NCBI RefSeq assembly: GCF_034424545.1
Contig: NZ_CP139970.1
Coordinates: forward strand, 4,154,001-4,218,000
Length of the DNA stretch: 64,000 nt
Direction: 5' to 3'
Source: Trinickia caryophylli
Lineage (GTDB): Bacteria > Pseudomonadota > Gammaproteobacteria > Burkholderiales > Burkholderiaceae
A model generated the notes under the pieces. It did no database searches. It saw only the letters and a list, made by a program, of their open reading frames with translations, and was not told the DNA's origin. Of the stretch, positions 22,508 to 30,970 are shown in pieces. Position 1 is the first letter of the stretch; each line of letters starts with the position of its first letter. The position numbers and the translations under genes were made by a program.

Positions 22508-25027
22508 ATGCCATTCAACCCGCGACAAGAACAAACCATCGACCGGCGTCCCTTGAGCAAATACTCGTACCCGATCCCGAGCCGCGAAGAGATTCTCGGC
22601 GTGCTGCGAACCAGCGATACGCCGCTCAACGCGAACGACATTGCCGAGACTCTGTCCATCAAGCGCCAGGAGCGAGAAGGCTTCTTCAAGCGCCTTGGCG
22701 CGATGGAGCGCGACGGCCAGATCCGCCTCGACAAGCGCGGCTACTACCAACTGACCCATCCCTCGAACTTCGTCGCGGGCCGCGTCCAGGGCCACCGCGA
22801 CGGCTACGGCTTCGTCATTCGCGACGACGGGCAGGACGACCTCTTCCTGCCCAATGCCGAGATGCAGAAGGTCATGCACAACGACCGCGTGCTCGCCCGC
22901 ATCGTCGGCTACGACCGGCGCGGCCGGCCCGAGGGGCATGTCGTCGAGGTCACCGAGCGCGCGAACAAGCGCGTGATCGGCCGGCTGCTGAGCGAGAACG
23001 GCGCGCTGATCGTGGCGCCGGAGGACAAGCGCATCGCGCACGACATCCTCGTCACCCAGAGCACGAAGAAGGCGAAAGTCGGGCAGGTCGTCGTGGTGGA
23101 GGTGACCGATTTTCCGAGCCGCCATTCGCAGCCGCTCGGGCGCGTGACCGAAGTACTCGGCGACATCGACGATCCGGGTATGGAAATCGAGATCGCCGTG
23201 CGCAAGTACGGCGTCCCTCATGAATTCAGTGCCGATACGCTGGCCGAGGCCGCCAAGCTGCCCGACGAAGTGCGCCCGGTCGATGTGCGCCATCGCGTGG
23301 ATCTGCGCGACGTGCCGCTCGTCACGATCGACGGCGAGGATGCGCGGGATTTCGACGATGCCGTCTATTGCGAGCCGATGAAGGTCGGCCGCGGCGACGG
23401 CTTCCGCCTGCTCGTGGCCATTGCCGACGTCTCGCACTACGTGCTGCCCGAAACGGCGCTCGACGCCGACGCCATCGAACGCAGCACGTCGGTCTACTTC
23501 CCGCGCCGCGTCATTCCGATGCTGCCCGAAAAGCTCTCGAACGGGCTGTGCTCGCTGAATCCGGAGGTCGACCGCTGCGTGCTCGTGTGCGACATGGTCA
23601 TCACCGGGCGCGGCGAGATCAAGGCTTATCAGTTCTATCCGGGCGTCATGCATTCGGCGGCGCGACTCACCTATACGGAAGTCGCGGCTGTGCTGGCCAA
23701 CACGAAGGGGCCCGAAGCGGCGCGCCGCGCATCTCTGCTGCCGCAGTTGCAGGACCTCTACGGTGTGTTCAAGGCGCTCTTCACGGCACGCCAGAAACGC
23801 GGCGCGATCGATTTCGAGACGACGGAAACCTACATCGTCTGCAATGCGCAAGGCAAGATCGAGCAGATCCTGCCGCGCCAGCGCAACGACGCGCACAAGC
23901 TGATCGAGGAATGCATGCTGGCGGCGAACGTGTGCGCGGCGGATTTCCTCAAGCGGCACAAGCATCCGGGCCTGTACCGCGTGCACGCGGGGCCGACGGC
24001 CGAGAAGCTCGAAAACCTGCGCACGTTCCTGCGCGGCATGGGGCTTTCGCTCGGCGGCGGCGAGACGCCGCATGCGAGCGACTACGCGGCACTGATGGCG
24101 CTAATCCGCGACCGGCCCGATGCGCAGATGCTGCAGACCATGCTCTTGCGCTCGATGCAGCAGGCGGTCTACAGCCCCGACAATATCGGGCATTTCGGCC
24201 TGGCGTACGACGCGTACGCGCACTTTACGAGCCCGATTCGCCGCTACCCCGATTTGCTGACGCATCGTGCCATCTACGCGATTCTCTCGGGCACGAAGTA
24301 TCGCCCGCAGCCGCCCTCGGGCGTCGTGTTGAACACGGCACTGTCGCCGCGCGCGCGGGCACTGCAGCAGGCGGACGAGGAGAAGAACCCCCGCCCGGGC
24401 GGCCGCGTGAACACGGCGATCTGGGAGGAGCTCGGCCTGCACTGCTCGGCGAACGAGCGCCGCGCCGATGAAGCCTCGCGCGACGTCGAAACCTGGCTCA
24501 AGTGCTACTTCATGCGCGACAAGCTCGGCGAAGAGTACGGCGGCATGATCAACGGCGTGACGTCGTTCGGCATCTTCGTGCAGCTCGATGCGCTCTTCAT
24601 CGAAGGCCTCGTGCACGTGACCGAACTGGGCTCCGATTACTTCCAGTACGACGAGATCAAGAACGAGCTGCGCGGCGAGCGCACGGGCATCCGCTATCGA
24701 TTGTCGGACCGCGTGCGCGTGCAGGTGAGCCGCGTCGATCTCGATGCGCGCAAGATCGATTTCCGGCTCGTGCGCGACACGCCCGCCAAGCCCGCCGTAG
24801 TCGTGCGGCCGAACGTCGTCGAACGCGCTCCCGCCGAGGCTGTCGGCGCCGGCCCGCGCGTGCGAGCGCTCGCGGACGGCGACAGCGTGCGGCACAAGAA
24901 GGCGGCACCCGGCAAGACGCCGGCCGTGAAGGCGGCACGTGCGGCGCGCACGAATGCCGCGAAAAAGCGCGGCACGACGGCAAAGCCTGCCTCGAAGTCG
25001 CAGTCGCGCGCGCGCAAGAAGAGCTGA
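22508..25027 (+). CDS. rnr: ribonuclease R (3'-5' exoribonuclease)
   Basis: The protein has 839 aa. It degrades structured RNA and takes part in rRNA, tmRNA and mRNA quality control. Domains in order: an N-terminal winged-helix segment (EEILGVLRTSDTPLNANDIAE), cold-shock/OB domains, the RNB catalytic core with the Asp cluster (DGEDARDFDDAVY), an S1 domain (YGGMINGVTSFGIFVQ) and a Lys/Arg/Ala-rich tail from about residue 770. ATG 22508 is the first start after the leader hairpin. A TTG at 22553 (LSKYSYPIPSREE) is an alternative, since related proteins often begin there. It is followed by rlmB. Confidence 0.95.
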   Translation: MPFNPRQEQTIDRRPLSKYSYPIPSREEILGVLRTSDTPLNANDIAETLSIKRQEREGFFKRLGAMERDGQIRLDKRGYYQLTHPSNFVAGRVQGHRDGYGFVIRDDGQDDLFLPNAEMQKVMHNDRVLARIVGYDRRGRPEGHVVEVTERANKRVIGRLLSENGALIVAPEDKRIAHDILVTQSTKKAKVGQVVVVEVTDFPSRHSQPLGRVTEVLGDIDDPGMEIEIAVRKYGVPHEFSADTLAEAAKLPDEVRPVDVRHRVDLRDVPLVTIDGEDARDFDDAVYCEPMKVGRGDGFRLLVAIADVSHYVLPETALDADAIERSTSVYFPRRVIPMLPEKLSNGLCSLNPEVDRCVLVCDMVITGRGEIKAYQFYPGVMHSAARLTYTEVAAVLANTKGPEAARRASLLPQLQDLYGVFKALFTARQKRGAIDFETTETYIVCNAQGKIEQILPRQRNDAHKLIEECMLAANVCAADFLKRHKHPGLYRVHAGPTAEKLENLRTFLRGMGLSLGGGETPHASDYAALMALIRDRPDAQMLQTMLLRSMQQAVYSPDNIGHFGLAYDAYAHFTSPIRRYPDLLTHRAIYAILSGTKYRPQPPSGVVLNTALSPRARALQQADEEKNPRPGGRVNTAIWEELGLHCSANERRADEASRDVETWLKCYFMRDKLGEEYGGMINGVTSFGIFVQLDALFIEGLVHVTELGSDYFQYDEIKNELRGERTGIRYRLSDRVRVQVSRVDLDARKIDFRLVRDTPAKPAVVVRPNVVERAPAEAVGAGPRVRALADGDSVRHKKAAPGKTPAVKAARAARTNAAKKRGTTAKPASKSQSRARKKS

Positions 25028-25156
25028 TATCGCACGCGGGCGCAGGCCGATGAGCCGCAAGCGCCCGCATCGTGCAACAGGGTGGCGGTGCGCGAGGGTG
25101 CGCCGCCCGCCCGGCTCGTCCATTCATGAATTCGCTTACCGGTTTTGGTTTCAGCT

Positions 25157-25897
25157 ATGTCACGTCTCAAGGTTATTTACGGGTTTCATGCCGTGACCGC
25201 TCGGTTGCGGCACGATGCGTCGACGATCGAGGAGGTCCTTTACGACCCGACGCGGCGTGACAGGCGTATGCAGGATTTCCTGCATACGGCGAAGGCGGCG
25301 GGGGTGCGGCTGATCGCGGCCGACGAAACGCGTCTTTGGGGGCTCGCGCACACCGAGCGCCACCAGGGTGTGGTGGCACGTGCGACCGATTTGCCCCTTG
25401 CGCAGAATTTGGCCGAACTGCTCGACGGCATCGCAGGGCCTGCGCTTTTGCTCGTGCTCGATGGCGTGACCGATCCGCACAACCTCGGTGCCTGCCTGCG
25501 CGTGGCGGACGCCGCCGGCGCGCATGCGGTCATCGCGCCGCGCGACCGCGCGGTAGGGCTCAACGCAACAGCCGCCAAGGTGGCGAGCGGCGCGGCCGAT
25601 ACGGTGCCGTACATCACGGTGACCAACCTCGCACGCGCGTTGCGCGAACTGAAGGATGCGGGTGTCTGGGTCGTCGGTACCGCGGGCGATGCCACGGCGA
25701 GCCTCTACGAAACGAAGCTCGACGGCCCCGTCGCGCTCGTCATGGGCGCAGAAGGCGAGGGCATGCGGCGGCTCACGCGTGACACCTGCGACGAGGTCAT
25801 GCACATTCCGATGGCGGGCACGGTGGAAAGCCTCAACGTCTCGGTGGCGAGCGGCGTGTGTCTGTTCGAGGCGGTACGGCAGCGCAAGGCGAAGTAA
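25157..25897 (+). CDS. rlmB: 23S rRNA (guanosine-2251-2'-O)-methyltransferase
   Basis: The protein has 246 aa and belongs to the SpoU/TrmH family. The N-terminal substrate-binding domain starts at [13 protein letters not shown]. The SPOUT knot domain has motif 1 ([16 protein letters not shown]), motif 2 ([12 protein letters not shown]) and motif 3 ([20 protein letters not shown]). It methylates G2251 in the ribosomal P-loop. It lies 129 bases after rnr, an rnr-rlmB pairing common in proteobacteria. ATG 25157 is preferred, since it begins the family-typical [13 protein letters not shown]. Confidence 0.95.
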   Translation: MSRLKVIYGFHAVTARLRHDASTIEEVLYDPTRRDRRMQDFLHTAKAAGVRLIAADETRLWGLAHTERHQGVVARATDLPLAQNLAELLDGIAGPALLLVLDGVTDPHNLGACLRVADAAGAHAVIAPRDRAVGLNATAAKVASGAADTVPYITVTNLARALRELKDAGVWVVGTAGDATASLYETKLDGPVALVMGAEGEGMRRLTRDTCDEVMHIPMAGTVESLNVSVASGVCLFEAVRQRKAK

Positions 25898-25946
25898 GCC
25901 GGCGCCGTGCCGGCATGCGCATGCGCGCGTATGACGCTCATCAATG

Positions 25947-25975
25947 AAAGATGGCCGGCTGCAAGGGCCGGCCAT
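25947..25975 (-). terminator. terminator of the porin gene
   Basis: ATGGCCGGC (25951-25959) pairs perfectly with GCCGGCCAT (25967-25975), with a 7-base loop. On the minus strand the stem is followed by CTTTCATT. It lies between the ends of rlmB and the porin gene and probably serves the porin. Confidence 0.65.
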
Positions 25976-26036
25976 CATCGTCAGTACGACTGACGATCCG
26001 CGGCCCCTCACGCAGGCATCGCGGATCGGCGCTTCA

Positions 26037-27179
26037 TCAGAAGCGGTGACGCAGGCCGACGGTCAGGGCCACTTGCGAGTTCGAATCCGACGTCGACAAG
26101 CCGTTGATCACGGCATGGATGCCGCTCGAACCCGTATCGCTCACGTGCTGATACACGCCCTGCAGATAAACGTCCGTGCGCTTCGAAAGCGCATAGTCCG
26201 TTTGCAGCGTGAACTGATTCCACTTCGGATCGACGCCGGCAATGTGGCTGTTCGTATAGGTGTAGGCACCCGACACGGAAATCGCCGGCGTGAACTGATA
26301 ACGGCCGTTCAGTTCGTAGTTGGTGAAGCGGGCGCTGTCGGCGCCCAGCGTGAGGCCGCTCGACGTTCCCGATGCCGAAGAGCCGACCCCGGTCAGATTG
26401 CTGAGCACCGTCTGCGTGAACACGAGGCCGACGGTTGCCGCACCGAACGTGTAGTTCGCACCGGCGCCCCACGTCTGCTGCGTGCTTGCGGTAAAGGTCG
26501 CATCGTCGCTCACCGCGCCGCTCGAGTTCAGGTTCGTGCCGCTGTTGTTCAGGTGCAGATAGCCGGCGCCGAACTTGAACGGACCGTAGGCGTACGACGC
26601 GCCCACGCTGTAGGCACGGTTCGTCGCGAAGCCGCCCGAAGCGTTCGAGAAGCCATACACGCCCCCTACCTTCAGGCCGGCCAGATCCACGCTCTGATAC
26701 TTGACGGCGTTGTTGACGCGAAACGAGTTGTCGAGGTTGTCGTTGTCGAACGGGTGCGCGGCCTGCGTGCCGCCGTACTGCGTGCCGGTCAGCGCGAACG
26801 GCCCGAGGTAGTCGACGACGGAATCGTACTGGCGGCCCAGCGTGATCGTACCGAACTGGTTGCTCGACAGGCCGACGTATGCCTGGCGGCCGAACTCGCG
26901 GCTACCCTGGCCCAGCTTTCCGTTCATGATGTTGAAGCCGTTCTCGAGCACGAACACCGCCTTCAGGCCGTTGCCGAGGTCCTCGCTGCCGCGCAGGCCC
27001 CAGCGGCTGCCGTTGACGGCACCGCTTTGCGCCTGAACGTTGCTGCTGCCGCCTTGGTTGTTCGTATAGGTGATGCCGGCGTCGATGAGGCCGTAGAGGG
27101 TTACCGCGCTTTGCGCGTGGGCCGTGCCTGCGAGAGCGAAGGCGCTGGTCACGCCGAACGCCAGGACTGATTTTTTCAT
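26037..27179 (-). CDS. Gram-negative general porin (OmpC-like, Burkholderia type)
   Basis: The protein has 380 aa. A cleavable signal peptide (MKKSVLAFGVTSAFALAGTAHA, cut before QSAVTLYG) precedes a 16-strand beta-barrel typical of beta-proteobacterial porins: LYGLIDAGI start, SRWGLRGSEDLG, LGRQYD eyelet segment, and terminal Phe (VGLRHRF) needed for outer-membrane assembly. It passes small hydrophilic solutes. It is divergent from a two-component regulator gene, with 492 bases between them, but functional linkage is not shown. A purine-rich GGAGAAG precedes the ATG. Confidence 0.93.
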   Translation of the reverse strand: MKKSVLAFGVTSAFALAGTAHAQSAVTLYGLIDAGITYTNNQGGSSNVQAQSGAVNGSRWGLRGSEDLGNGLKAVFVLENGFNIMNGKLGQGSREFGRQAYVGLSSNQFGTITLGRQYDSVVDYLGPFALTGTQYGGTQAAHPFDNDNLDNSFRVNNAVKYQSVDLAGLKVGGVYGFSNASGGFATNRAYSVGASYAYGPFKFGAGYLHLNNSGTNLNSSGAVSDDATFTASTQQTWGAGANYTFGAATVGLVFTQTVLSNLTGVGSSASGTSSGLTLGADSARFTNYELNGRYQFTPAISVSGAYTYTNSHIAGVDPKWNQFTLQTDYALSKRTDVYLQGVYQHVSDTGSSGIHAVINGLSTSDSNSQVALTVGLRHRF

Positions 27180-27671
27180 TGAACTTCTCCGTCGATCAGA
27201 GGGAATGCCACGAGCGGTACGCGATGGCGGCTATCGGCACCACGGTGCGCACTGCTCGCCGCACAAGCGACAGGCATGAGGCGTTGCCCGTCGGGTGGCG
27301 ATTAAACCCCATTCGGCCGAGCGATCTGTGGGGCAGGCGCAACGTCGTTTCTTACGGCGCGTTTCTTGCATTGCGTACGGCAATGCAAGCGTTCCCTGCG
27401 CGCGGGCTCGCGCACGTTTGCCGGCAACGGATGCGAGCGAGCAGGCGCGATGCGTCATTCGATCGCAGTGGCCGTATGGCGTGATGCGTCGACACGCTTT
27501 GCAAGATTCATTAAGAATTTGCCGCGAGATTCGTTCGATCGGCGAGTGTCGAATCGGTAAGATTCGAATGGACTTCCTGCAGGCCGGATGCCCGTGCGCA
27601 TACGGCCTGCGTAAATGCTTGTACGTGCGGCGAACGGGCCTCGCCACACGTGCACGATATGGTTCGACGCT
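27180..27671. other. divergent region between porin and response-regulator genes
   Basis: No gene is supported here. Several GATTCG/CGAATC hexamers, in both orientations, lie between about 27528 and 27580, just before the response-regulator gene. They are a possible binding array for its product. Other short frames show no family features. Confidence 0.45.
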
Positions 27672-28406
27672 ATGACCGATTTGCCGCTCAATATCCTGCT
27701 GGTAGACGACGATGCCGATCTGCGCGATCTTCTGCGGACGTTTTTTCAGCAGCGGGGGATTGCGCTATCGGTGCTGCACGACGCGAGCCGGCTCGCACGC
27801 CGGCTGGAAATGGAGCGTCCGGCGATCATCGTGCTCGACGTGATGATGCCCGGTGTAGATGGTTTGACGGCGTTGAAGGCATTGCGTGCGCGCGGCGACC
27901 AGATCCCCGTGATCATGCTGACGGCGCGAGCCGATGGCGCAGACCGTGTGATCGGACTCGAATTGGGCGCGGACGATTACCTCGGCAAGCCCTTCATGCC
28001 ACAGGAACTGCTTGCGCGCATTCGTGCCGTGCTGCGCCGGCATGCGCTGCATCCAGATGCGGGCCCTTTGGAAAAGCGGGCGCCGTCGCGCTTCGGGCGG
28101 TTCAAGCTCGACTTTGCAACGCGCACGCTCTATCGCGACGCCGAACCCGTCAAGCTGACGGGCAGCGAGTACGCGTTGCTCGAAGTGTTTGCTTCGCATC
28201 CGTTGCAAACGCTGTCGCGCACCCGGCTGCTCGAGCTTTTGCACGGCTCGCAGCCGAACCTCACCGAGCGCGGCATCGACGTGCCCGTATGGCGTCTGCG
28301 GCGCCTGCTCGAAGAAGACCCCGCCAATCCGCGCCGCTTGCAGACGATGCGCGGTATCGGCTACATGTTCGTGCCCGATGAGAGCGAAGACGATCAACCG
28401 GATTGA
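27672..28406 (+). CDS. OmpR-family response regulator
   Basis: The protein has 244 aa. The receiver domain has acidic pocket Asp12/Asp13, phospho-acceptor Asp56 (IVLDVMMPG) and switch Lys in LGKPFMP. The C-terminal winged helix (LTGSEYALLEVFASHP to GIGYMFVPDE) binds DNA. The ATG at 27672 overlaps no other gene. The kinase gene begins 29 bases before its end, so the pair is coupled. It probably controls the efflux operon that follows and perhaps the divergent porin (inference). Confidence 0.94.
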   Translation: MTDLPLNILLVDDDADLRDLLRTFFQQRGIALSVLHDASRLARRLEMERPAIIVLDVMMPGVDGLTALKALRARGDQIPVIMLTARADGADRVIGLELGADDYLGKPFMPQELLARIRAVLRRHALHPDAGPLEKRAPSRFGRFKLDFATRTLYRDAEPVKLTGSEYALLEVFASHPLQTLSRTRLLELLHGSQPNLTERGIDVPVWRLRRLLEEDPANPRRLQTMRGIGYMFVPDESEDDQPD

Positions 28407-29640
28407 CACGCTGTTCGTCCGCCTCTCGCTGATGACGATCGGGCTGATCGTGCTCGTTCATCTGACTTCGCTTTGGATGGTGGAGCGCGAGCGCGGCAGG
28501 ATGGATGTTCAGCGCATGGCGCGCGAGTTGATGCTCGCCGCTCAACTGCACGACGACGAGCGCTATTCGTCGCTCGAACTCGCCAAAACGCTCGGCGTGC
28601 GCTATGTCTATGCGAGCGAGCCGAAGATTCCCGGCTGCGCGCCGCCGTGCAGCGAGAGGAGCGGCCCGTTCGGCGATGACCTGATGGAACGGCTGCCTGC
28701 CGGCAGCAACGTCCTGATCGACACGCAGGCCAATATGCTCTGGGTCAGGATCGCCCATGCGCAGTATTGGATCGAGATGCCGGCGTCGCTCGTGGCGCCG
28801 GGGCGTTTTTTCGGGGCCTCGGCGGTGATGCTGCTGCTGGCGGTTGCGATCGCCGTGGTCGGGGCCTGGCGCATGCAGCGTCCTATCCGCGAGCTGGCTC
28901 GTGCGGCGCGCGAATTCCGACTCGCACGCCGCGTGCAGCACGTGCGTTTGCGCGGGCCGCTCGAATTGAAAGAGCTCATCGGCGATTTCAACGACATGGT
29001 CGTCGAGCTGGAGCGCACCGAGCGAGAGCGGTCGATGATGTTGGCGGGCGTCGCGCACGACCTCAGGGCGCCGATCACGCGCATGCAGGTGCGCGCTGAC
29101 ATTCTGACGGATACCGATCACCGGCTCGGGTTCTTGCGAGATACGGAGTCGCTCTCGCGCATCGTGACGCAGTTTCTCGATTATGCACGCGAGTCGAAGG
29201 AGGAGGCGACGCGGGTCCGCGTGGATGACTACTGCCGCCAGCATTACGACAGCGGCGACAGCGACGATCCTCTGATCAGGCTTCATTTGCGTGCCGGCGA
29301 TGGTTTCAGCTTGCCCGGCGTCGATCTTGATCGCCTTCTTTCGAATTTGATCGAGAACGCCTTGACCTATGGCGAGCCGCCTGTCGAGATATCCACGTCG
29401 AGACACGGGGACCGCTACGTACTGAGCGTCCGCGACCATGGCCCGGGTATCCCCGAGGCTCAGATGGAGCGGGCCCTGCGGCCGTTCGTGCGCCTGGATG
29501 CCGCACGCGGCGGCGACGCTCATTGCGGCCTGGGCCTTGCCATCGTGCGGCGGCTCGCACGCCGCAACGCGGGCACACTCGAAGCGTCGAACGCCAAGGG
29601 CGGCGGCTTTTGTCTTGCGCTTTCTTTCCCGATCCCCTGA
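28378..29640 (+). CDS. sensor histidine kinase (EnvZ-like layout)
   Basis: The protein has 420 aa. A first membrane helix (about 16-36) is followed by a ~110-residue periplasmic part containing a CAPPC pair (Cys87, Cys91), a second helix (about 141-161), HAMP, the H-box with His227 (AGVAHDLRAPITRM), N box (NLIENALTYG) and G boxes (DHGPGIP, GLGLAIV). The start at ATG 28378 lies within the response-regulator gene. The stimulus is unknown; the cysteine pair hints at metal or redox sensing. It is cognate to the OmpR-type partner just upstream. Confidence 0.93.
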   Translation: MRAKTINRIDTLFVRLSLMTIGLIVLVHLTSLWMVERERGRMDVQRMARELMLAAQLHDDERYSSLELAKTLGVRYVYASEPKIPGCAPPCSERSGPFGDDLMERLPAGSNVLIDTQANMLWVRIAHAQYWIEMPASLVAPGRFFGASAVMLLLAVAIAVVGAWRMQRPIRELARAAREFRLARRVQHVRLRGPLELKELIGDFNDMVVELERTERERSMMLAGVAHDLRAPITRMQVRADILTDTDHRLGFLRDTESLSRIVTQFLDYARESKEEATRVRVDDYCRQHYDSGDSDDPLIRLHLRAGDGFSLPGVDLDRLLSNLIENALTYGEPPVEISTSRHGDRYVLSVRDHGPGIPEAQMERALRPFVRLDAARGGDAHCGLGLAIVRRLARRNAGTLEASNAKGGGFCLALSFPIP

Positions 29641-29745
29641 AATCCGGGCCGGCGTAACACGCTGAAATGCTCGTAAATCCCCGGAAACCATGGGCGTGTC
29701 GCACGCCAATAGAATCGGTTTGCCTTCAGATGGACATTGCCTGGT

Positions 29746-30957
29746 ATGGCCATCGGAAGCGCAGCGGGTTCCATCGGCGCTTTCATCTCCAACGGTTTTG
29801 GCTTGAAACTCTCCTCCTCATATCGTCATCTGGCCATCGCGGCAGCGGTGCTTGCCGTGGTCGCCAGCCTCTGGCACGTCGTCGCGTCCACTCCTAAGCG
29901 AACGCAGGCCCAATCGGCAGCCACGGCGGCCACGCCGGTCACGCTGGGCCTCGTGGTTCGGCAGGATCTGCCTGAAGTGCTCGACGCGCTCGGAACCGTG
30001 ACGCCACGCGCTACGGTCACGGTGAAGACTCAGGTGAGCGGCACGCTCGAAGCGGTGCTCGTGAAGGAAGGTCAGCGTGTGCGTGCGGGGCAGGTGATTG
30101 CCCGCATCGATTCCCGTTCGTTGCGCGCGCAACTGCTTCAGGCGCAGGGCACGCTCGAGCATGACAAAGCGCTGCTCGACAACGCGCGAGCCGATCTCCA
30201 GCGGTACGTGCAGCTCATCGATGCGGGCTCTGTCTCACGGCAGACGCTCGATACGCAGCGCTCGACCGTGAAGCAATACGAAGGCACGGTGAAATCCGAC
30301 CGCGGCAATGTCGCGAATCTGCAAGTCGAGGTGGGCTATTGCGACATCGTCGCGCCGATGGACGGGCGCATCGGCCTCTTGTCGGTGGATGCCGGCAACT
30401 ACGTCACGACGAGCGATACGACCGGCATCGCGACGCTTACGAGCGATTCGCCCACGACGGTCGTCTATGCGGTGCCCGAGGACCGGATCGGTGACGTCGT
30501 CGACGCGGCGTCGACGGGGAAAACACTGTCTGTGGAGGTGCTCGATCGCGACAAGCGCGACGTGCTCGACCACGCGACGCTCGTGGCAATCGACAATCAG
30601 GCCGATACGTCGACCGGCACCGTGAAACTCAAGGCGAGTGCGCCGAACCTCAATGGCCGTCTTTTTCCGAACCGTTTCGTCAATGTGCGGATGACGGTGG
30701 GTACGCTGCGCGATGCGTTGACCGTACCGAGCGCGGCGATTCAGCACGGTGCCTCGGGGGACTTCGTGTTGCGTCTGGCACGAGGCGATGCCAAGGCGGG
30801 AAAAGGCGGCGTCAAGCTCGTGCATGTGACGGCGGGCATCACCTATGGCGCGGTGACGGCCGTCGGGCAGGGGGCGCTGCAGCCGGGCGATTCGGTCGTG
30901 CTCGACGGCGCGGACAAGCTCGACGACGGCAGCCTCGTCGCCGTCGTCGCGCATTAG
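29746..30957 (+). CDS. mdtA: RND efflux periplasmic adaptor (MdtA-like)
   Basis: The protein has 403 aa. An N-terminal membrane anchor (HLAIAAAVLAVVASLWHVV, about 28-46) is followed by barrel-sandwich, alpha-hairpin and beta-barrel domains of the HlyD/AcrA kind (VTVKTQVSGTLEAVLVKEGQRV; GYCDIVAPMDGRIG). It links the inner-membrane RND proteins to the outer-membrane channel. The ATG at 29746 has no strong Shine-Dalgarno; a TTG at 29737 is a weaker choice. It heads an mdtA-mdtB-mdtC-OMF operon with 13-22-base gaps or overlaps. Confidence 0.92.
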   Translation: MAIGSAAGSIGAFISNGFGLKLSSSYRHLAIAAAVLAVVASLWHVVASTPKRTQAQSAATAATPVTLGLVVRQDLPEVLDALGTVTPRATVTVKTQVSGTLEAVLVKEGQRVRAGQVIARIDSRSLRAQLLQAQGTLEHDKALLDNARADLQRYVQLIDAGSVSRQTLDTQRSTVKQYEGTVKSDRGNVANLQVEVGYCDIVAPMDGRIGLLSVDAGNYVTTSDTTGIATLTSDSPTTVVYAVPEDRIGDVVDAASTGKTLSVEVLDRDKRDVLDHATLVAIDNQADTSTGTVKLKASAPNLNGRLFPNRFVNVRMTVGTLRDALTVPSAAIQHGASGDFVLRLARGDAKAGKGGVKLVHVTAGITYGAVTAVGQGALQPGDSVVLDGADKLDDGSLVAVVAH

Positions 30958-30970
30958 CCGGGACGCTCGC

